Assembly (NCBI GenBank): GCA_000435835.1
Contig: FR883421.1
Coordinates: 1-61,838 of the forward strand
Length of the DNA stretch: 61,838 bases
Reading direction: 5' to 3'
Origin: Clostridium sp. CAG:221
Lineage (GTDB): Bacteria > Bacillota > Clostridia > Clostridiales > Clostridiaceae
Shown here piece by piece: positions 52,935 to 60,629 of this stretch (within the stretch, counting starts at the first letter, position 1; every line of letters begins with the position of its first letter). A program made the translations under genes and the position numbers. The notes below the pieces were generated by a model, which saw only the letters and a list, made by a program, of their open reading frames with translations, had not been told where the DNA came from and searched no databases.

Positions 52935-53873
52935 ATTTACCCAATAAAATTTAAAAATTTATATTATGAAAAAATATGGGGCGGAAGAGATTTTACAGCC
53001 TTTAGAGATAATCTTCCACAAGGAAATATTGGAGAGAGCTGGGATATAGCTTGTCATAAAAATGGCATCAGTATTGTTGAAAACGGTGAATTTAAAGGTA
53101 GAAGATTTGATGAAATAATTAATGAATATGGACATGCTATTATAGGCAGTAAAATCAGTGAAGAGAGATTTCCTTTATTAGTTAAGCTTATTAATTCAAG
53201 AGAAAATCTATCAGTTCAAGTACATCCTGATGATAAATATGCGCTAGAAAATGAAAATGATTATGGAAAGACAGAAGTTTGGTATGTTATTGATGCAAAG
53301 CCTGGAGCTAAACTTGTAGCAGGCACTAAACCTTGTAATAAAGAAAGATTTTACAAGGCTGTGATGGAAAATAAATGTGAGGAACTTTTAAATTATATAG
53401 AGGTGAAAAAAGGCGATGTTTTCTTAATTAATAGTGGAATGATACATGCCATTGGTAGTGGAATGATAATTTTGGAAATACAGCAAAACAGTGATATTAC
53501 TTATAGAGTTTATGATTATGGTAGGCCAAGAAAACTCCATATAGCAAAGGCCATGGATGTTATAAATTTTTCATTACAAGCAGAAAATTTAAGTAATACT
53601 AGATTTACGAATTGTAACGGTTATAGTATATCAAAACTATGTGAAAATAAGTATTTTGCTGCTGTTAAAATTAAAGTAGAAAGTGAATATAAAGATATTG
53701 GTGAAAAAGAAAGATTTCACATTATTACTTGTGTGGAAGGAAAGGGCATTATAATTGGAAATGGTGTAGTAAGTGAAATAAAATGTGGAGATAGCTTTTT
53801 TATTCCAGCCAATTTAGAGGAATATAAGATACAGGGGAATATGTCTGTGCTTAAAAGTTATGTTGTTATATAG
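52935..53873 (+). CDS. manA: Class I mannose-6-phosphate isomerase with an ATT start codon
   Basis: The 312-aa protein interconverts mannose 6-phosphate and fructose 6-phosphate with zinc. It shows YPIKFKNLYYEKIWGGRDF at the N-terminus, GESWDIACH, the zinc motif QVHPDD (H97), KTEVWYVIDA and the C-terminal cupin with PANLEEYKI. The frame is open back to a stop at 52857 with no ATG, GTG or TTG before residue 1. ATT at 52935 lies seven bases after AGAGGTG and gives exactly the family N-terminus (MYPIKF). An AUU start is therefore the best explanation. It would normally lower translation and make it sensitive to IF3. Confidence 0.82.
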   Translation: MYPIKFKNLYYEKIWGGRDFTAFRDNLPQGNIGESWDIACHKNGISIVENGEFKGRRFDEIINEYGHAIIGSKISEERFPLLVKLINSRENLSVQVHPDDKYALENENDYGKTEVWYVIDAKPGAKLVAGTKPCNKERFYKAVMENKCEELLNYIEVKKGDVFLINSGMIHAIGSGMIILEIQQNSDITYRVYDYGRPRKLHIAKAMDVINFSLQAENLSNTRFTNCNGYSISKLCENKYFAAVKIKVESEYKDIGEKERFHIITCVEGKGIIIGNGVVSEIKCGDSFFIPANLEEYKIQGNMSVLKSYVVI

Positions 53874-53950
53874 AAAATATTAACGGATAAATGAAAATCT
53901 TCATAGTATAGAGATATATAAAAGGTGTAATAAAGTGCAGGTGCTATAAA

Positions 53951-54025
53951 ATGAAGATAAAAGATAAACTTATCATAATAATTGCAATTATAGCAGTTAT
54001 TATATTATGCATATTGTATCCTTAA
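53951..54025 (+). CDS. Possible 24-aa membrane peptide
   Basis: ATG at 53951 opens a 24-residue frame with a basic start (MKIKDK) and one hydrophobic helix of Ile, Ala, Val and Leu ending in CILYP. GCAGGTG is upstream at a suitable distance. A hairpin terminator follows about 90 bases later. Size and shape fit small membrane peptides, including type I toxin-like ones, but nothing else supports a toxin. Confidence 0.35.
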   Translation: MKIKDKLIIIIAIIAVIILCILYP

Positions 54026-54113
54026 GTTATTGTAATAGCAGTGGAGTCATTATTAAAGAAATAATATTAAATATAAATGTAAAGTAATAAAAGGTAGTAT
54101 ATGAGTTCTGATT

Positions 54114-54156
54114 AAGAAATATGTTAAAAGCTTTTAATATATTTCTTATTTTTTAT
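54114..54156 (+). terminator. Terminator after the small membrane ORF
   Basis: Seventeen bases (54114-54130) pair with the next seventeen (54131-54147) with one G.U and no loop, then TATTTTTTA. Confidence 0.7.
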
Positions 54157-54247
54157 TAGGAGATTATCATTGGTTATTATATACAGTAAATGGTAATAAT
54201 TAAAATGCAATACAAATATATTTATAAAGAAATAAGGGGTGAATAAA

Positions 54248-55168
54248 ATGAATTTGGAGTTAAAAACAAATGTAAGTGTTAAAAGTGTATTTAGTAGAGT
54301 TGGATTAGCGGCAGCTGTACTTGGTGTTGTGGTTAATTTGGCTCAAATGATTATAATTACAATATTTAATAAAGTGAATCCTGTATTTGAAACTAATGGT
54401 TGGTTTAGATATTTACTTATAGCGGTAAGTTTTTACTTAATAGGATTTCCTATATGCTGTTTAATACTTAAAAGTATTCCAGATGGACAGAAGAGAGAGG
54501 AAGAAAATTTAACCTTTGGTGGCTTTATTAAGTTCTTTTTAATTTCATATTTTATAATGGTATTATTAAATTTATTTACTACGGGATTTCTATGGATAGT
54601 AGGAAATTTTAAAGAAGCAGATGTGGTAAACCCATTAGAAAGTGTTCTTTCTAATAGCAGTATTTGGGCTACCATAATTTTTGCTGGAATATTATCACCA
54701 ATAATTGAAGAAGTTCTATTTAGAGGGGTAATGCTTAATAAGCTTAGGACTTATGGAGATAAAATAGCAATAATAACTACTGCTTTATTATTTGGTTTGT
54801 TCCATGAGAATTTTTCACAGTTTTTTTATGCTGTAGGCCTTGGAATGATATTTGCTTATGTTACTTTAAAGACAGGAACAATTAAATATTCCATTGGACT
54901 TCATATTATGATTAATATGATGGGAAGCGTCATAGGTACACAAGTGCTTAATAGTACTATTGCTACAATGATTTTTGGTATAGTAGTATGGGTATTTGTA
55001 ATAGCTGGATTAATTTTATTTATTAAAGATTTTAAAAAGACATCGCTACTGCCTGGTGAAGTGACCATTGAAAAAGGTCATATATTAAGTGAAACTTGGT
55101 TAAATGTAGGTATGATAATAAATCTTATAATAAGTTTAGCGTTAATGATTTATGTACTAATTGCGTAA
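54248..55168 (+). CDS. CPBP family intramembrane metalloprotease
   Basis: The 306-aa polytopic protein has about eight helices. The CPBP/Abi (RCE1-like) motifs are present in order: IIEEVLFRGVML (catalytic EE-R), GLFHENFSQFF and HIMINMMGSV (metal histidine and Asn). Relatives cleave prenylated proteins, process peptides or protect bacteriocin producers; no bacteriocin gene is nearby. I chose the ATG at 54248 behind AAGGGGTG; an in-frame GTG at 54239 lies inside that site. Confidence 0.85.
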   Translation: MNLELKTNVSVKSVFSRVGLAAAVLGVVVNLAQMIIITIFNKVNPVFETNGWFRYLLIAVSFYLIGFPICCLILKSIPDGQKREEENLTFGGFIKFFLISYFIMVLLNLFTTGFLWIVGNFKEADVVNPLESVLSNSSIWATIIFAGILSPIIEEVLFRGVMLNKLRTYGDKIAIITTALLFGLFHENFSQFFYAVGLGMIFAYVTLKTGTIKYSIGLHIMINMMGSVIGTQVLNSTIATMIFGIVVWVFVIAGLILFIKDFKKTSLLPGEVTIEKGHILSETWLNVGMIINLIISLALMIYVLIA

Positions 55169-55194
55169 GGGTATTTTTAAATAAATCTTAAAAG

Positions 55195-55230
55195 TAAGTG
55201 AGGCTGAATTTAACAGACCTCACTTATCTT
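55195..55230 (+). terminator. Terminator of the CPBP gene
   Basis: TAAGTGAGG pairs with CCTCACTTA, extended by CTG/CAG inside. The U-run is weak. Confidence 0.6.
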
Positions 55231-55376
55231 ATATGGAATTTTTCAATAATTTAACTAGGAAAAATCTTTAAATTTTAAATCACTTGAAAAAATATATAAA
55301 AAATGATACAATAAAAACTCCTTTGAAAGTACGAATGAAAAGTAGATATTTAATAGAAATATTTGGAGGGTTACCA

Positions 55377-55979
55377 ATGCCGACAAGAATTGCAATTCTA
55401 GGGGGACCTAGATGTGGTAAGACAACTTTAATACAACAATTATATGTAGATTTAAAAATTAGAGATTTAGATGTAGGTGTTGCTACAGAGTATAGTACAG
55501 ATTACTTAAGAGATAAAGGTATGATAGAAAGTATTTCTGAGCAATATGGAATATATTTAGGACAATTACATTTAGAAAAGAGTTTAGATTGTCACCAATA
55601 CGCTATTACAGATTATGCAACTTTCGTTCCATATATATATGGAAGATTAATGCTTGGAGATAAGAAAAGAAGCAAAAAAGAAATCGAAATTTTAAATGAC
55701 TTATATAGTTTAGCAATAAGAGATTTACCTCAATATGATTACATATTCTTTGTACCAAGAGAATTTGGTTATAAGAAAGATGGAGTTAGATGGCAAGATG
55801 AAGAAGTTGCTAAGGCAGTAGATAAAGCTATCTTAGGATTCTTAGATGCTGAAAATGTTAAGTATTCAGTAATTACTGGTTCAACTAAAGAAAGATCTGA
55901 AGCTATCATGAAAATAGTTGGAATCAACAATCCAGTTGTTCAGCCAGTAAAGAGTGAAGAAGTTAAAAACGCTAAGTAA
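55377..55979 (+). CDS. AAA_28/NadR-like P-loop NTPase
   Basis: The 200-aa protein begins with a nucleotide-kinase-type P-loop, IAILGGPRCGKTT (residues 9-17). VGVATEYSTDYLRDKG, a DYATFVPYIYGRL segment and FFVPREFGYKKDGVRWQDEEV follow, resembling the NadR C-terminal kinase and AAA_28 family. A kinase or NTPase acting on a small molecule is likely, but the substrate is unknown. GGAGGG stands before the ATG at 55377; the frame is open further upstream but without another good site. Confidence 0.7.
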   Translation: MPTRIAILGGPRCGKTTLIQQLYVDLKIRDLDVGVATEYSTDYLRDKGMIESISEQYGIYLGQLHLEKSLDCHQYAITDYATFVPYIYGRLMLGDKKRSKKEIEILNDLYSLAIRDLPQYDYIFFVPREFGYKKDGVRWQDEEVAKAVDKAILGFLDAENVKYSVITGSTKERSEAIMKIVGINNPVVQPVKSEEVKNAK

Positions 55980-56062
55980 TATTTTAAAATATTATAAATA
56001 CATATATTATAAGGGAAGTAGGTTTAGCTTGATAAATGGACAGGCTACTCCTACTTTATTTT

Positions 56063-56201
56063 AATGAAGAATTAAGAATGAAGAATGCAGAATGAATGAT
56101 GGAACTCCTTAGGGAGTTCCTTTAATTTTATTTATTTTTTAAGAAAATCCCTTAGGATTTTCCTCCACAATTCATAACTCATAATTCATAATTCATAATT
56201 A
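56063..56201. repeat. Heptad-arm hairpin element (copy 4)
   Basis: The left arm has AATGAAG/AATTAAG heptads. Hairpin A is GGAACTCC-TTAG-GGAGTTCC (56101-56120), hairpin B GAAAATCC-CTTA-GGATTTTC (56143-56162), and the right arm has CATAATT heptads. No clear hairpin C follows. It lies just upstream of the marR promoter. Confidence 0.7.
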
Positions 56202-56226
56202 ATTTAATATTGTGCTTAAGTTTTTA

Positions 56227-56255
56227 TTGTGTTTAAGTTTTTATTGTTATATAAT
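56227..56255 (+). promoter_or_regulatory. marR promoter
   Basis: TTGTGT at 56227-56232 and TATAAT at 56250-56255 are 17 bp apart. The operator palindrome starts on the last base of the -10. A direct repeat TTGTGYTTAAGTTTTTA, repeated 18 bp apart, covers the -35 region. Confidence 0.6.
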
Positions 56256-56272
56256 ACATAGTATGCTATGTA
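56255..56272. promoter_or_regulatory. MarR operator 1
   Basis: TACATAG-TATG-CTATGTA: 7-bp arms with a 4-bp spacer, overlapping the -10 and start point of the marR gene. The same arms and spacing recur at 56757. Confidence 0.75.
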
Positions 56273-56291
56273 ATCTGCAGGAGGAAAAGTG

Positions 56292-56735
56292 ATGAAAAAA
56301 TTTGGGCCAGATGCTCATGTGGGGCTTTTAGTTAAGTTTCTTAATAATGCTATAACTAATGAAGTTAATAGGAATCTTATGAAGTTTAATTTAACAGCAG
56401 CACAGCATGAAGTATTAGTATATGTTTTTAAAAATGAAAATAAGAGAGATATATTTCAAAAAGATGTTGAGAAGCATTTAAAGCTGACTAATCCTACTGT
56501 TACAGGCATAATAAAGAGATTAGAAGAAAAAAATATGATAGTAAGATGTGCAAATGCTGGAGATGCTAGGTGCAAGTGTTTACATGTTACAGAAGAAGCA
56601 CATAATGTATTACATAAATGTTTTCATCAAGGTATACTTAGTGTTGAAGCAAAGATTATAAAGAATATGACTGAAGAAGAGCAAGTAATACTGAAAGGAC
56701 TATTATATAGAGCATTGAAAAATTTAGAGGAGTAA
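56292..56735 (+). CDS. MarR family transcriptional regulator
   Basis: The 147-aa protein has the MarR winged helix: LTAAQHEVLVYVF in the first helices, LTNPTVTGIIKRLEEKNMIVR as recognition helix and start of the wing, and CANAGDARCKCLHVTEEA in the beta wing with three cysteines (CxnC-C) that could sense redox or thiol stress. AGGAGG precedes the ATG at 56292. Directly downstream is a two-gene ABC exporter, and identical palindromes precede both, so it most likely represses itself and the exporter. Confidence 0.9.
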   Translation: MKKFGPDAHVGLLVKFLNNAITNEVNRNLMKFNLTAAQHEVLVYVFKNENKRDIFQKDVEKHLKLTNPTVTGIIKRLEEKNMIVRCANAGDARCKCLHVTEEAHNVLHKCFHQGILSVEAKIIKNMTEEEQVILKGLLYRALKNLEE

Positions 56736-56756
56736 TCCTCTTTAATTTTAATATTA

Positions 56757-56774
56757 TACATAGCTAACTATGTA
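56757..56774. promoter_or_regulatory. MarR operator 2, before the ABC exporter
   Basis: TACATAG-CTAA-CTATGTA has the same 7-bp arms and 4-bp spacer as the operator at 56255. It lies between the marR stop and the exporter ribosome binding site. It includes an in-frame ATG (56770), which I do not take as the start. Confidence 0.7.
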
Positions 56775-56805
56775 CTTACAGAATTTATTTAAAGAGGTGA
56801 AGAAA

Positions 56806-58539
56806 ATGATAAAGAAGTTATCCCCTTATATGAAAAAATATAAGAAGTATTTATTTTTAGGGGTTGCCTGCGCTGCTTTAGAAGTTATCTTTGAGCTTTT
56901 AATACCATTAGTAATGGCTAAAATAGTAGACGTAGGAATAGCAGCAGGTGATACTGCCTATACCATTAAAATGGGATTATTAATGGTTTGTATGGCAATG
57001 ATATCATTAAGCTTTGGTCTTTCATTATCAAAATTTGCAGCCATAGCAGGGCAAGGTTTTGGAGCAGAGCTTAGAGAAGCTGAATATATTAAGATTCAAA
57101 GCTATTCATTTAAAAATATTGAAAAATTCAGCACTTCATCATTGATTACTCGTTTAACTACGGATATAACAATGATACAAAACTCAATGACAATGGGAAT
57201 AAAATTATTAGTTAGAGCACCTATGATGCTTATATGTGCATGTGTTTTAGCAATAACAATAAGTCCTAAGCTAGCAATGATATTCTTAGTATCAATTCCT
57301 GTCTTAGTAATATCCATAGGACTTATAATTAAGGCTGTTAAACCAAGATTTGATATTATGCAAAAGAAAATTGATAATATCAATACAGTAGTACAGGAAA
57401 ACTTAATTGGTATAAGAGTAGTTAAGTCATTCGTTAGACAAGCTAAGGAAAAAGAAAAGTTTAAAGCTAGTAATGATGATTTAGTAAATGCATCTACAAG
57501 AGCTTTTGGACTAGTTGTTTTAAATATGCCAATCATGCAGTTTGTTGTATTCTCAAGTGTAATAGGAATACTATGGTTTGGTGGAAATATGGTTTATGCA
57601 GGAACATTAACTGTTGGTAAGTTAACAAGTTTCATGACATATTCATTCCAAATTCTAATGGCTCTAATGATGATTTCTATGGTTCTTATGATGATATCAA
57701 GATCAGTAGCATCTGCTTCACGTATTTTAGAAGTATTAGAAGAAGAACCAGATATAGTTGATCCAGCTAATGCAGTTATGGAAGTTAAAGATGGAGAAAT
57801 TGAATTTAGAAATGTTAACTTCAAATATGAAGATGATAGTGAAGAAAACAATCTTGAAAATATCAACATAAAAATTAAAGCTGGGGAAACAGTAGGTATT
57901 ATTGGAAGCACAGGTTCTGGTAAGACAAGCTTAGTGCAGCTTATACCAAGATTGTATGATGCAACTAATGGTGAAGTATTTGTTGGTGGTAGAAATGTTA
58001 AAGAATATAACATAGAAGCATTAAGAAACTCTGTTGCCATGGTACTGCAAAAGAATACACTATTTAGTGGAACAATTGCTGAAAATTTAAGATGGGGTAA
58101 TGCTGAAGCAACAGAAGCACAAATTGAAGCAGCAGCATCATCATCTTGTGTTGATGAATTTATAGATAGATTACCAGGAAGATATGATATGCATATTGAG
58201 CAAGGCGGAGTAAATGTTTCTGGAGGTCAAAAACAAAGACTTTGTATAGCTAGAGCTATTCTTAAGGAACCAAAGGTAATTATCCTTGATGATAGTACAA
58301 GTGCCGTAGATACTGCAACAGATGCTAAGATTAGAAAAGCCTTTGCTGAAGACTTAAAAAATACTACTAAGATAATAATTGCTCAAAGAGTTAATTCAGT
58401 TTGTGAAGCTGACAAGATCATTGTAATGGATGACGGAAAAATCAATGATATTGGTACGCATGATGAATTAATGGAAAGATGCGAAATTTATAAAGATGTA
58501 TACAAATCTCAACAGGAAGGGGTGGGGTTACGTGAGTAA
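56806..58539 (+). CDS. Heterodimeric ABC exporter subunit with degenerate ATP site
   Basis: The 577-aa half-transporter has six membrane helices (about residues 15-300) and an ATPase domain with Walker A GSTGSGKTS (about 366), signature VSGGQKQRL (about 470) and Walker B VIILDDSTSAVD. The catalytic glutamate is Asp and the switch histidine is Gln (IIIAQRVNSV). These are the hallmarks of the degenerate partner in heterodimers such as LmrC/BmrC. It probably exports drugs or lipids. AGAGGTG precedes the ATG at 56806. The next gene, overlapping by 8 bp, encodes the partner. Confidence 0.88.
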   Translation: MIKKLSPYMKKYKKYLFLGVACAALEVIFELLIPLVMAKIVDVGIAAGDTAYTIKMGLLMVCMAMISLSFGLSLSKFAAIAGQGFGAELREAEYIKIQSYSFKNIEKFSTSSLITRLTTDITMIQNSMTMGIKLLVRAPMMLICACVLAITISPKLAMIFLVSIPVLVISIGLIIKAVKPRFDIMQKKIDNINTVVQENLIGIRVVKSFVRQAKEKEKFKASNDDLVNASTRAFGLVVLNMPIMQFVVFSSVIGILWFGGNMVYAGTLTVGKLTSFMTYSFQILMALMMISMVLMMISRSVASASRILEVLEEEPDIVDPANAVMEVKDGEIEFRNVNFKYEDDSEENNLENINIKIKAGETVGIIGSTGSGKTSLVQLIPRLYDATNGEVFVGGRNVKEYNIEALRNSVAMVLQKNTLFSGTIAENLRWGNAEATEAQIEAAASSSCVDEFIDRLPGRYDMHIEQGGVNVSGGQKQRLCIARAILKEPKVIILDDSTSAVDTATDAKIRKAFAEDLKNTTKIIIAQRVNSVCEADKIIVMDDGKINDIGTHDELMERCEIYKDVYKSQQEGVGLRE

Positions 58540-60439
58540 GGATAAAATGCCTCCAATGGGAAAAGGTCCAGGTGGAAAGAAAATGCCAAGTGGTGGACCT
58601 AAGCCTAAGAATATGAAAAAGACATTAGGTACTTTATTAAGATACCTTGGTAAATATAAAGTATTTTTAGCTATAGTATTAGTGCTTGTAGTATTTAACT
58701 CATTTGCTATGGTAGCAGGTTCATATTTCTTAAAGCCGTTAGTTAATAATTATATACTTCCAGGAGATTTTGCTGGACTTGCAAAGATGCTTATGGTACT
58801 GGGAAGTATATTCTTAGCTGGAGCTCTTTCAGCTTATGGTTATGCAAGAATTATGGTACATGTTTCTCAAAATACCATTAGAGATATAAGAAGAGATTTA
58901 TTTAATAAAATGCAAGATCTTCCTATTAAGTATTTTGACAGAAATACTCATGGTGATTTAATGAGTCTTTACACAAATGATATTGATAATATTGGTGAAG
59001 CCTTAAATAACAGTGTTGCTAATATTATGTCATCATCACTTTCATTTATTGGTATGATTGTTATGATGGTTGTATTAAGCCCAGTATTAAGTTTAATAAC
59101 AGTATCATTCTTAGCATTGATGATATTTATAATTAAAAATATAGGTTCTAAGAGTAAATATTACTTTGGAATGCAACAAAAAAATATGGGTAAGTTAAAT
59201 GGCTATATTGAAGAAATGATTGAAGGGCAAAAAGTTATCAAGGTATTCTGCCATGAAGATAAAGCCATCGAAGATTTCAAAAAGCATAATGAAGACTTAA
59301 GAAAAGCATCTACAGGAGCACAAACTTTTGCAGGATATATGATGCCTATGCTTGGTAATATGTCTCATATGAATTATGCCGTTACATGCTGTATTGGTGG
59401 TTTATTAACTATTGCAGGAAGATTTGACTTAGGTTCATTAGTATCATTCCTTCAATATACAAAGCAAGTATCAAATCCAATAGCTCAAGTTTCACAACAA
59501 GTAAATATGATATTAGCTGCCCTAGCTGGTGCTGAAAGAATATTTACAGCTCTTGATGAAGAAGTGGAAGTTGATAATGGACAAGTTACTCTTGCTAGAG
59601 TTGAAATAGTAGCAGATAACACATTAAAAGAAACTACAAAGAATACAGGACACTGGGCTTGGAAGTTACAAGATGGAAGTCTTAAATTACTTACTGGTGA
59701 TGTTAGATTTAAGGATGTTATCTTTGGATATAATGAAGAAAAAATAGTATTAAAAGATATTAATCTTTTTGCTAAGCCAGGTCAAAAGATTGCTTTTGTT
59801 GGTTCAACAGGAGCAGGTAAAACAACAATAACAAACTTAATAAATAGATTCTACGAAATCAACAGTGGTAAAATCACTTATGATGGAATAGATATTAAGG
59901 ATATAAAGAAGGAAGATTTAAGAAAGTCTTTAGGGGTAATATTACAAGATACTCACCTATTTACAGGTACAATAGCTGATAATATCAGATATGGTAATTT
60001 AGATGCAACAGATGAAGAAGTAATTGCGGCAGCTAAGCTTGCCAATGCTCATTCATTCATCAAGCATTTACCACATGGATATGACACAGTATTAACTGGT
60101 GATGGAGAAGGATTATCTCAAGGTCAAAGACAATTATTAAATATTGCTAGAGCAGCAGTAGCAAATCCACCAGTACTTATTATGGATGAAGCTACTAGCT
60201 CAATTGATACAAGAACAGAAAAGCTTATTGCAGAAGGTATGGATAAGCTAATGGAAGGCAGAACTGTATTTGTTATAGCACACAGACTTTCAACTATTAA
60301 AAATTCTCAAGCAATAATGGTACTTGAACAAGGCCAAATTATTGAAAGAGGAAATCATGATGAGCTTCTTGAAGTTGGTGGAAGATATTATCAACTTTAC
60401 ACAGGTAAAGCACAATTAGATGCCGAGGAAGCAATATAA
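58532..60439 (+). CDS. Heterodimeric ABC exporter subunit, catalytic partner (GTG start)
   Basis: The 635-aa protein starts with a Gly/Pro/Lys-rich tail (about 1-35), followed by six helices and an ATPase domain. Walker A is GSTGAGKTT, Walker B VLIMDEATSSID with the catalytic Glu, and the switch is VIAHRLSTI. Its signature is LSQGQ instead of LSGGQ. With the partner's Asp and Gln, one composite ATP site is degenerate (partner Walker B plus this LSQGQ), and the other is canonical. A linker insertion of about 40 residues (EIVADNTLKETTKNTGHWAW) precedes the ATPase. The start is GTG at 58532 behind GGAAGGGG. Confidence 0.88.
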   Translation: MSKDKMPPMGKGPGGKKMPSGGPKPKNMKKTLGTLLRYLGKYKVFLAIVLVLVVFNSFAMVAGSYFLKPLVNNYILPGDFAGLAKMLMVLGSIFLAGALSAYGYARIMVHVSQNTIRDIRRDLFNKMQDLPIKYFDRNTHGDLMSLYTNDIDNIGEALNNSVANIMSSSLSFIGMIVMMVVLSPVLSLITVSFLALMIFIIKNIGSKSKYYFGMQQKNMGKLNGYIEEMIEGQKVIKVFCHEDKAIEDFKKHNEDLRKASTGAQTFAGYMMPMLGNMSHMNYAVTCCIGGLLTIAGRFDLGSLVSFLQYTKQVSNPIAQVSQQVNMILAALAGAERIFTALDEEVEVDNGQVTLARVEIVADNTLKETTKNTGHWAWKLQDGSLKLLTGDVRFKDVIFGYNEEKIVLKDINLFAKPGQKIAFVGSTGAGKTTITNLINRFYEINSGKITYDGIDIKDIKKEDLRKSLGVILQDTHLFTGTIADNIRYGNLDATDEEVIAAAKLANAHSFIKHLPHGYDTVLTGDGEGLSQGQRQLLNIARAAVANPPVLIMDEATSSIDTRTEKLIAEGMDKLMEGRTVFVIAHRLSTIKNSQAIMVLEQGQIIERGNHDELLEVGGRYYQLYTGKAQLDAEEAI

Positions 60440-60451
60440 ATAATGAAAAGA

Positions 60452-60487
60452 GGAAAACTCCTATTAATTAGGGGTTTTCCTTTTTTA
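60452..60487 (+). terminator. Terminator of the marR-ABC exporter operon
   Basis: GGAAAACTCCTA pairs with TAGGGGTTTTCC (one G.U) around TTAAT, then TTTTTT. Confidence 0.9.
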
Positions 60488-60629
60488 TGGTTAAATATAA
60501 AAAATTAACAAATAAATCTATCATTATTAGCAAATAAGAATTATAATAAATATGTAATTGGTATATATTGGGGTTATATATATATATTTAATTTAATGTA
60601 AAAATTTATAAGTTATTTAGGAGGGAATT

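Noticed and set aside
53361..53873. Truncated manA or a manA pseudogene starting at 53361
   Set aside because: The frame continues intact upstream to 52935 and encodes the full N-terminal half, including IWGGR and the zinc motif QVHPDD; only a standard start codon is missing.
53951..54025. Type I toxin-antitoxin call for the 24-aa membrane peptide
   Set aside because: No antisense RNA promoter or overlapping repeat is visible; only the hydrophobic peptide is seen.
56770..56808. ATG at 56770 as start of the first ABC exporter subunit
   Set aside because: It lies inside the operator palindrome and lacks a ribosome binding site; ATG at 56806 follows AGAGGTG at good distance.
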